Assembly: GCA_003645605.1 (NCBI GenBank)
Contig: QNAY01000133.1
Location: 1-5,072 of the forward strand
Source of the DNA: Thermodesulfobacteriota bacterium
Lineage (GTDB): Bacteria > Desulfobacterota > Dissulfuribacteria > Dissulfuribacterales > UBA3076
DNA length: 5,072 nucleotides
Reading direction: 5' to 3'
In this document: piece after piece, positions 1-5,072 of the stretch
Layout: each line of letters begins with the position of its first letter
Position numbering within the stretch: position 1 is the stretch's first letter
Program-made: the position numbers and the translations under genes
Notes under the pieces: generated by a model
Told to the model about the DNA's origin: nothing
What the model saw: the letters and a program-made list of their open reading frames with translations, nothing else
The model's database searches: none

Positions 1-2
1 AA

Positions 3-344
3 TATGATCTTTATGATGCTTATGGTGATAATGATACTGATATAGGAAGAAGGGTTGGTGCAAAAAAGCGGGCCGCCGCTGAAAATATCGATAACCTGGA
101 ATTCTACTATACTCTTAAAGGTGCGACTAAAACTCTCACACCTGCTAATCCCAACGACATTAGATCCGTTCAGATAACAATATTGGCAAGAGCTGGGCAT
201 GAAGATCCCAGGTTCAGCAATTCAAAAAACTATACCACACCCTCAGGAGGCCAATGGGGACCATATAATGATGGCTTCCGCCGTCGCCTCTTGAGCACAA
301 CCGTAAAATGCAGAAACATGGGACTCTATGATCGACATGAATAA
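3..344 (+). CDS. pilW: PilW-like type IV pilus minor pilin, C-terminal part (5' end outside the window)
   Basis: The frame is open from the left edge to a TAA at 342-344, giving 113 residues of a C-terminus; the prepilin leader and N-terminal helix lie outside the window. The visible part contains 'ENIDNLEFYYTL', then 'DIRSVQITILARA', and ends with 'RRRLLSTTVKCRNMGL' shortly before the stop. From memory this is the typical C-terminal block of PilW-family minor pilins, in which the strand 'NIxxLxFxY' is followed by 'IRSVxxxLLAR' and a final 'RNxGL'. The family role is as a membrane-anchored minor pilin of the priming complex that starts pilus assembly and supports PilY1 at the tip. An Asp-rich stretch (YGDNDTD) lies near the left edge. 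The gene overlaps pilV by 17 bases, so the two are probably co-transcribed and translationally coupled. It could also be called a generic prepilin with an N-terminal methylation motif, since that motif is not visible. Confidence 0.82.
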   Translation, partial: YDLYDAYGDNDTDIGRRVGAKKRAAAENIDNLEFYYTLKGATKTLTPANPNDIRSVQITILARAGHEDPRFSNSKNYTTPSGGQWGPYNDGFRRRLLSTTVKCRNMGLYDRHE

Positions 345-852
345 AAGTGACGAAAAGGGCTTTAGCCTGATAGAGATAATGATAGCTATAACTGTATTTG
401 CCATTGGAATACTTGCAGTGGGCAAGATGCAGATCCATGCGATTGCGGGTAACAGCGACGCTGCATGGCGCAGCAGTGCCAACAGCATAACAGTGTCATT
501 CCTTGAAGAGTTCAGGCTAATGTCATTTGATGATGCCCTGCTCGAAGATAACGATACAGATGGAATTGCTGGTCTTGATGACGGCCGAGCTATTGCTGGT
601 GCCCCCGCTTCTCCTGCCTCTGCAGATCATCGATTTAATGGAACAATCGGCCTGACATACCAGCTTGACAACGGTAATCTTGTCGATGCAACCGGCAGGC
701 AATATCAGGTTTTCTGGAACGTAGCTGATAACATCATGCCATCAGGGGAAGTAGCATCAAAGGTTATAAGGCTGTTTGTTTACTGGCAATCCCAAATGGG
801 CAGCAAATCCGCAATAATGACAACTGTAAAATATAACAACATTTCCTTATAA
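328..852 (+). CDS. pilV: PilV-like type IV pilus minor pilin (prepilin)
   Basis: The product is 174 residues. It has a class III prepilin leader: a short charged segment ends in Gly11, followed by 'FSLIEIMIAITVFAIGILAVGKMQ'-type hydrophobic helix (about 12-32) with the conserved Glu at mature position 5 (Glu16). PilD-type peptidase should cut after Gly11 and methylate Phe12. The globular part has 'DNDTDGIAGLDDG' (about 75-87) and 'YQVFWNVADN' followed by 'KVIRLFVYW', which I recognise from deltaproteobacterial PilV-type minor pilins. The role is as an inner-membrane subunit of the minor pilin priming complex beneath PilY1. Start choice: ATG 328 gives an 11-residue leader, while ATG 337 gives an 8-residue leader that fits prepilins better. 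An in-frame stop at 304-306 rules out anything further upstream. Neither ATG has a strong ribosome site, so reinitiation by ribosomes finishing pilW is likely. Confidence is high for the prepilin class and somewhat lower for the exact PilV name. Confidence 0.88.
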   Translation: MIDMNKSDEKGFSLIEIMIAITVFAIGILAVGKMQIHAIAGNSDAAWRSSANSITVSFLEEFRLMSFDDALLEDNDTDGIAGLDDGRAIAGAPASPASADHRFNGTIGLTYQLDNGNLVDATGRQYQVFWNVADNIMPSGEVASKVIRLFVYWQSQMGSKSAIMTTVKYNNISL

Positions 853-866
853 ACTGAAACAAATAT

Positions 867-870
867 GAGG
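867..870 (+). promoter_or_regulatory. Ribosome binding site of pilX
   Basis: GAGG lies 7 bases before the ATG at 878, in the 25-base gap after the pilV stop. The good match and spacing support ATG 878 as the start. The gap is too short for a convincing promoter or terminator, so pilX is most likely in the same transcript as pilV. Confidence 0.75.
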
Positions 871-877
871 AATATCC

Positions 878-1444
878 ATGGAACATATTAAAAATGAAGA
901 AGGTTTTACGCTGATTCTAAGCCTGATGGTTCTGGTTTTACTGAGCCTTATGGGGATGTGGGCCCTCAATACCAGTGACATAGAAATCGGTATATCGGGA
1001 AACGAACAAAGATATCAGGAGAATTTTAATATAGCAGAAGGTGGCACATATCTGGAAGCATCAGCCATAGGCTTCGCTTCAAATCCTTATTACGCAATTA
1101 CCGATCCATCCAATTTTAACCTAAAGCTTGGGCCAAACCCGTCAGATGATGATTATGATCCAGGCGATGACATGGATGCCACTGTTCTTGGAAACTTGAG
1201 TACACTGTCAGCCGTTGACGCTACCAAACCTGAAGAATGGCCTCATCAAAATCTCTTGCGTAGCATAGCTGCATCTGATAACAGGGCTGATTACAGCTAC
1301 CTTGTGACATACATGTATCCGGACGTTCCTCCCAAGGGCTACGATGCTGACAGCTTTTCCGCATATAAATTCAAAATAAATGGGGCAAGAAACACTGAAA
1401 TTGAAATAGGCGGAGTTAAGGTTGGTCCCAAGGCAGCCGTCTAA
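878..1444 (+). CDS. pilX: PilX-like type IV pilus assembly minor pilin
   Basis: The product is 188 residues. It begins with a short charged leader ending 'NEEG', then a hydrophobic helix from Phe10 to about residue 32 ('FTLILSLMVLVLLSLMGMWAL'-like). Next come 'TSDIEIGISGNEQRYQENFNIAEGG' features (about 33-57), the pattern of the PilX N-terminal domain, in which a 'GN...xxxAFxxAE' motif follows the membrane helix. Residue 5 of the mature protein is Leu, not the Glu of major pilins, as in the GspK/PilX branch of tip-proximal pseudopilins and minor pilins. The globular part has an Asp-rich loop (about 90-100) and ends in a beta-strand pair finishing 'VGGVKVGPK'-like ('IGGVKVGPKAAV'), typical of this family in deltaproteobacteria. 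The expected role is to sit at or near the top of the minor pilin complex and link it to PilY1, whose gene follows 58 bases later. Leader cleavage after Gly9 is expected. Confidence 0.88.
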   Translation: MEHIKNEEGFTLILSLMVLVLLSLMGMWALNTSDIEIGISGNEQRYQENFNIAEGGTYLEASAIGFASNPYYAITDPSNFNLKLGPNPSDDDYDPGDDMDATVLGNLSTLSAVDATKPEEWPHQNLLRSIAASDNRADYSYLVTYMYPDVPPKGYDADSFSAYKFKINGARNTEIEIGGVKVGPKAAV

Positions 1445-1502
1445 CTGACATTTTTAGCCGTTTACTATTCTCTCATGATTTATGTTTAATGGAGGTCTTA
1501 AG
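1445..1502 (+). other. pilX-pilY1 intergenic gap
   Basis: These 58 bases are AT-rich. I see no inverted repeat followed by a T-run, so no intrinsic terminator is supported. CTGACA (1445-1450) and TATTCT (1466-1471) resemble -35 and -10 boxes, but their 15-base spacing is short. The only firm element is the ribosome site of pilY1 at the right end. Read-through transcription from the minor pilin genes is the simplest reading. Confidence 0.5.
1491..1495 (+). promoter_or_regulatory. Strong ribosome binding site of pilY1
   Basis: GGAGG lies 7 bases before ATG 1503, a near-perfect match and spacing. It fixes the start of the large pilY1 frame, which is followed directly by a signal peptide. It is clearly stronger than the initiation context of pilV upstream. 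Confidence 0.85.
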
Positions 1503-1586
1503 ATGAATATATCAAGGCAGTTAAATATTAAAACGATGATGCTGTCTGCAGTACTTATCACTACGATATTTTCTCCGGCTCTGGCT
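1503..1586 (+). other. PilY1 Sec signal peptide
   Basis: Residues 1-28 have a basic N-region (Arg5, Lys10), a hydrophobic core (about 12-24) and an 'SPALA' cleavage site before Lys29. No Cys follows the cut, so this is not a lipoprotein. It fits export to the periplasm before mounting on the pilus tip. Confidence 0.88.
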
Positions 1587-4500
1587 AAAGATACTGATAT
1601 ATACTCTCTGAATGTCGAGCCAAACTGTTACATCTTGATGGATAATTCCGGCAGCATGGATTTCGGAGTATACGAGCATACAATAGACTATGGTGCAATG
1701 TTTGATTACCTATTTACTCTGAATGATTCAGGAAGTTATAATGATTATATATATGATACTGTAAACGATGTTTATGGTCATGGTGACTGTTTTTATGAAA
1801 ATCACCGAGAGCGCCACAAGATTTTTCTTTGGAAAGGACGCATAGGTGTAACTATTGCAACAGTGGATGGCCAGCAGGTCGCCTTTACGGGTGATGCTGC
1901 CGATCCGAATTATCTATGGTATTCAGATGACCTTGTAGATACCCACACGTGGTTAAATGAAAGCGGCGATATTACAGATGTGAACGGAACTGTAATTGAT
2001 AGTAACTACACCTGCTCCGGGAGTGATTGCCCCAGGATAACGGTTGACTCCGGTGGATATATCCTTCTGGATGGCCAACAGCTCCCCCTGGGCCTCAATA
2101 TCAAACTAAATGATTTTGCCAGCCTTTATGATGGAACGCGCGTAGATAATGGCTTTGGAGGCCTGCTTAATGCTCCAGGCTATTATTTCAGCGGCTATAA
2201 AGGGGTATCTCCTGGCAATTTGAATATCGCAGAGGATGGGGACAGTGACATATACTTTTTTCTGACAGGTAACTGGGTCAATATGCAGGCAATGTATAAT
2301 CTTCATTACAATACTAACAATCCAGATCCGCAGGGTGCAGGCACAGGTGATCCGGCATGGAAGTTTGAATTGTTTCCCATTGGCACTGCAAGCTGGTCTC
2401 AGCAAGCATATAGCCTTAAATATCCTGATCCAGCAAACGGAGATCCGCATTACGACCACCCAGCCGGCGCGGGCTCCTGTCCTGTTAGCGATCCTTATTG
2501 CTGGTCATCTGCAGGAGATGTCACCTATGTCAACAATCTGGATGAAAGCGATACCGCACGCACCATTACTCACCCTGGCGCATCTCAAATCCAAATCCAT
2601 TTTTCCATATTTGATGTGGAAAACGACGGACAATCCTCAAGTTTCAATTACGATTACGTGGCGCTTTACGACAGCGCTGGCAATCTGCTTGCCAAATATG
2701 ACAATGACAACAATCCTGCGGTTGGAGATGGATGGTCAGTAACTGTACCAGGAGACACTGTAATTATTAAATTGCATTCCGACACCTATCGTCATAATAA
2801 AGGTTACGAAATTGATAAAATCCGTGTAACTTACCACGCAGATTCCTATCTCATGCAGAACCGTCTTGATGTTGCCAAGGACGCTATAAGCTATGTGGTT
2901 GATGAATTTTGCGGAAAAATGAACTGGGGCTTTGCCAGCTTCAACTACAATGGAACGACTGCAAATGGTGCAAAAATCCGGGTGCCGTTGAACCCGACTG
3001 TTAATGATGACGCCAACAGGGCCGCAATCCAGCAACATATAGCAAATGTAGACCCAATGTATGGCACGCCTCTTGGAGAGGCATTACAGGACATTTTTGA
3101 GGATGGATATTACGGTCATCGGCATTCCCTGGATAACCTTCTTTGCAGGAAGAATTACACCATAGCCATGACAGACGGGTTCCCTTCAGGTGACGATGAC
3201 TGGTCAAGAATATCCGGCGCTGGGACTTTCACAGATGCCGACGGTGACGGCTGGACAGAGGACCCATATCAGTATTCCAGTCCGCCAGGAGATTATTATG
3301 ACGATGTAGCCCACTGGATGTACACTCATAGCTGGATTGACAAGTCTGTAGTTTCAGATCCGGAAAGCTCCTATGTAAACGTCATAACACATCATATAGC
3401 TTTTGGAGCAAAGCATCCTCTCCTGCAGGATGCTGCCGGAGAATCGGGTGGAGAATATATTACCGCCTATAACAAGGGGCAGCTTGTAGCTGCTTTTTAC
3501 TCACTTGCTCTCTTGATGTCAGAAGCAGTATCCTTCACGGCACCTGTTGTTTCCGTGGATGCCGCCAATAAAATTCAAAGTGGTGACGATCTTTACATGG
3601 GTTTGTTCATGCCAAAGGACAGCAGCTATTGGGTTGGAAATTTAAAAAAGTTCCGTTTTGGGGATGGAAGCAATGCCCGGCCTGACATGTGGATGATTTA
3701 CGATGGTGCCAACAATACCGCCATAGACAGCTCAGGCGCTTTTTTTGACAATACAGCAGCTATCTGGGCCGATGATAATGATGCCAATGACATCGACAGC
3801 TATGGAGCAGCCGATGCCCAGGAAGACGGAGCCGGCGAAGTCCTTACGGAAAGGGTTGCTGCAGATTTTCTTGGCGCGAATTATTATGAACGTTCCATCT
3901 ATACCTGCAAAAGTGGTAATTTAACGGATTTTACCAGAAATAATATCACCCCTTCCGACTTGGGCATAGATAGTGGAAATACCACGGCAGACAATACTAA
4001 GAGAGACAAAATTGTTAATTTCATTTATGGCTATACATATGACGCTGATGCCATTACGGGAGATCCTGTAGGGGCAAGGGAATGGGCACTTGGAGCTATT
4101 ATTCACTCAAGGCCGGTGGTAATTGACTACTATGATCCAAATGATCTGGCCATACTTCAGAAAAGGTATATTGCAGTAGGCGCTAATGACGGTATGCTGC
4201 ATATTTTTGATGACGCCGACGGGCAGGAAGTCTTTGCCTTTGTCCCTGGAGATCTGTTGGGAAAACTTGATAAAATAGCAGCAAATGATTTCTTTGACTC
4301 GGTTGATGGCCATATAACCCTTTACCGGAGAAATAAACAGCCAAAGTATCTGATCTTTGGAGAAAGACGCGGAGGCCGCAAATATTGGTGTCTTGATATT
4401 TCAGACAACAATTCTGCCAACTGGACCATTGCATGGAACTATTCAAATTCTGAAATCATGCAAAGCTGGTCCGAGGCGAAAGTAGCCAGGATTCAGATCG

Positions 4501-5072
4501 GGGTGGAAAATTTCAAAGATGTCCTTATCTTTACCGGTGGCTACGACGAAGAAGAAGATGACTATCCGGAACCCTTTGACGATGAAGACAACAGTGGTTC
4601 CCCTTTCAGCAGTGGAAGCATTGATCAAAAAGAATGGAAGAGCAACAATAGCGACCAGGACCTCAATGGCAATGGCCAGTACGACATATATAATCCTGAT
4701 CAAAATGAACATGGACGAGGCGTATTTGTCGTAGATATTGACAACCCCCTTGCCGGCCTTCAGGACATACTTCCATTTTCAGCGACCTATGGTGCCACCG
4801 ATAATACCGCAGGCTTGGTCCAAACCCTGGCGGATATGAAATATTGTTTTCCTGCATCACCATCCATTGTAACAAGTATATTGCATTATAAGGATACAAA
4901 CGGTCATCTGCAACACGCAGCAAATATCCTGCAAGCCATTTATGCGATTGATATTTATGGGAACATATACAAGATTACCTATGATTACTGTTCAGGGAGC
5001 CCGGCATGGACGGCAAGAAAGATCTTTTCCGCCAATCCGGGCAGCTCAAGCTCCAGCGGCACAATAGGAGGA
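1503..5072 (+). CDS. pilY1: PilY1-type type IV pilus tip adhesin / assembly factor (3' end outside the window)
   Basis: The frame is open for 1190 codons to the right edge, so the C-terminus is missing. Residues 1-28 are a Sec signal peptide (cut after ALA). A VWA fold follows: metal-site motif DNSGS at 47-51, a 'GNWVN' motif at 256-260, helix 'NRLDVAKDAI' at 453-462, the metal-site Thr at 522 (GTPLGEAL) and Asp at 558 (MTDG). A CUB-like domain (about 334-445) is inserted inside it. Linker 'TAPVV' (about 679) leads to 'YWVGNLKKF' (709-717) and the PilY1 beta-propeller: HSRPVV at 868-873, GANDGMLHIFD at 893-903, GERRGG at 953-958, QSWS at 987-990, an acidic insert at 1015-1070, and 'AIDIYGNIYKITYD' near the right edge. 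PilY1 is exported, sits at the pilus tip on the minor pilins, promotes pilus assembly and, in Pseudomonas, acts in adhesion, surface sensing and calcium-dependent control of retraction. The window ends just after a Ser-rich stretch (SSSSSG). Confidence 0.95.
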   Translation, partial: MNISRQLNIKTMMLSAVLITTIFSPALAKDTDIYSLNVEPNCYILMDNSGSMDFGVYEHTIDYGAMFDYLFTLNDSGSYNDYIYDTVNDVYGHGDCFYENHRERHKIFLWKGRIGVTIATVDGQQVAFTGDAADPNYLWYSDDLVDTHTWLNESGDITDVNGTVIDSNYTCSGSDCPRITVDSGGYILLDGQQLPLGLNIKLNDFASLYDGTRVDNGFGGLLNAPGYYFSGYKGVSPGNLNIAEDGDSDIYFFLTGNWVNMQAMYNLHYNTNNPDPQGAGTGDPAWKFELFPIGTASWSQQAYSLKYPDPANGDPHYDHPAGAGSCPVSDPYCWSSAGDVTYVNNLDESDTARTITHPGASQIQIHFSIFDVENDGQSSSFNYDYVALYDSAGNLLAKYDNDNNPAVGDGWSVTVPGDTVIIKLHSDTYRHNKGYEIDKIRVTYHADSYLMQNRLDVAKDAISYVVDEFCGKMNWGFASFNYNGTTANGAKIRVPLNPTVNDDANRAAIQQHIANVDPMYGTPLGEALQDIFEDGYYGHRHSLDNLLCRKNYTIAMTDGFPSGDDDWSRISGAGTFTDADGDGWTEDPYQYSSPPGDYYDDVAHWMYTHSWIDKSVVSDPESSYVNVITHHIAFGAKHPLLQDAAGESGGEYITAYNKGQLVAAFYSLALLMSEAVSFTAPVVSVDAANKIQSGDDLYMGLFMPKDSSYWVGNLKKFRFGDGSNARPDMWMIYDGANNTAIDSSGAFFDNTAAIWADDNDANDIDSYGAADAQEDGAGEVLTERVAADFLGANYYERSIYTCKSGNLTDFTRNNITPSDLGIDSGNTTADNTKRDKIVNFIYGYTYDADAITGDPVGAREWALGAIIHSRPVVIDYYDPNDLAILQKRYIAVGANDGMLHIFDDADGQEVFAFVPGDLLGKLDKIAANDFFDSVDGHITLYRRNKQPKYLIFGERRGGRKYWCLDISDNNSANWTIAWNYSNSEIMQSWSEAKVARIQIGVENFKDVLIFTGGYDEEEDDYPEPFDDEDNSGSPFSSGSIDQKEWKSNNSDQDLNGNGQYDIYNPDQNEHGRGVFVVDIDNPLAGLQDILPFSATYGATDNTAGLVQTLADMKYCFPASPSIVTSILHYKDTNGHLQHAANILQAIYAIDIYGNIYKITYDYCSGSPAWTARKIFSANPGSSSSSGTIGG
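2502..2837 (+). other. CUB-like domain inserted in the PilY1 VWA region
   Basis: Residues about 334-445 read as an all-beta domain with the CUB pattern: 'TITHPGASQIQIHFSIFDVE' (354-373), 'YDYVALYD' (383-390), 'LLAKY' (395-399), 'VIIKLHSD' (420-427), and 'GYEIDKIRVTY' (434-444). Glu373, Asp384 and Asp427 fall where calcium-binding CUB domains place their Glu-Asp-Asp ligands. No Cys lies in the core; Cys326 and Cys333 sit just before it. The VWA helix resumes right after (about 450). The CUB name comes from pattern recognition by eye. A pre-peptidase C-terminal (PPC) type sandwich is the main alternative. Confidence 0.68.
3234..3269 (+). other. Calcium-loop-like DxDxDG motif in PilY1
   Basis: Residues 578-583 read DADGDG, followed by WTED, the start of an EF-hand or thrombospondin-type-3-like calcium loop. 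It lies 20 residues after the third VWA metal-site motif (Asp558). The twelfth position is Tyr rather than Glu or Asp, so it is not a canonical EF-hand. Confidence 0.55.
4545..4712 (+). other. Acidic insert of the PilY1 propeller with a calcium-loop-like motif
   Basis: After 'TGGYD' (to residue 1015) the propeller is interrupted by about 55 polar residues very rich in Asp, Glu, Asn and Ser; the fold resumes at 'GRGVFVVDI' (1071-1079). Inside it, residues 1053-1064 (4659-4694) read DLNGNGQYDIYN, an EF-hand-like loop with Asp or Asn at loop positions 1, 3, 5, 9 and 12 and Gly at 6. The C-terminal domain of Pseudomonas PilY1 has a comparable calcium loop that governs pilus retraction; positional equivalence is not shown here. 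Confidence 0.6.

Noticed and set aside
1445..1471. Possible promoter before pilY1 (CTGACA and TATTCT)
   Set aside because: The 15-base spacer is short and the -10 box is imperfect. In AT-rich DNA such matches are common, so I do not claim it.
2106..2459. 117-codon - strand frame opposite pilY1
   Set aside because: It is a shadow frame with low-complexity Ile/Cys-rich content, no ribosome site and no neighbours on that strand.
2335..2742. 135-codon + strand frame inside pilY1
   Set aside because: It lies wholly within the continuous pilY1 frame, has no ribosome site, and its product shows no family resemblance. The pilY1 frame through this stretch gives clear CUB-like and VWA features.
3740..3746. 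Run of seven T in pilY1 as a phase-variation tract
   Set aside because: Neisseria pilC switches through long G tracts; seven T is too short to suggest programmed slippage, and the frame is intact here.
4443..4923. Overlapping - and + strand frames near the acidic insert
   Set aside because: They come from GAN/AAN-rich codons of the acidic insert read in other frames. The pilY1 frame explains the sequence.
1..5072. CRISPR array, tRNA, riboswitch or insertion sequence
   Set aside because: I saw no direct repeat series, cloverleaf, transposase motif or long inverted repeats. Almost every base lies in the four pilus genes.

Overview
The window carries a type IV pilus minor-pilin and tip-adhesin operon, all on the + strand and almost gap-free. 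The order is the end of a PilW-like minor pilin (cut by the left edge), a PilV-like minor pilin, a PilX-like minor pilin, and a very large PilY1-type tip protein that is still open at the right edge (1190 codons without a stop). I found no RNA genes, mobile elements, CRISPR arrays or convincing minus-strand genes.

The organism is a Gram-negative bacterium with type IVa pili. The protein details fit a deltaproteobacterial (Desulfobacterota-like) origin: the PilW end with 'KCRNMGL', the PilV segment 'DTDGIAGLDD' with 'WNVADN', the PilX tail ending 'VGPK', and a PilY1 propeller with a long acidic insert. This is an inference from remembered family resemblance, not a search. Base composition is moderate and looks uniform across the genes, with no sign of recent transfer.

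Layout: 3-344 is the PilW C-terminus. 328-852 is pilV, overlapping pilW by 17 bases. 853-877 is a 25-base gap with the pilX ribosome site. 878-1444 is pilX. 1445-1502 is a 58-base gap with a strong ribosome site (GGAGG). 1503-5072 is pilY1, with a Sec signal peptide, a von Willebrand A (VWA) fold split by large insertions, and the PilY1 beta-propeller. No other gap exceeds 60 bases.

In the known system the minor pilins form a priming complex in the inner membrane. It starts pilus assembly and carries PilY1 to the pilus tip, where PilY1 takes part in adhesion, surface sensing and calcium-dependent control of retraction. The most notable point here is the architecture of this PilY1. A CUB-like beta-sandwich with an apparent calcium-ligand set sits inside the VWA fold, between its first metal-site motif and the rest. 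Two further Asp/Asn-rich calcium-loop-like motifs lie elsewhere in the protein. I see no wholly new system; this is a recognisable pilus-tip operon with an elaborated tip protein.
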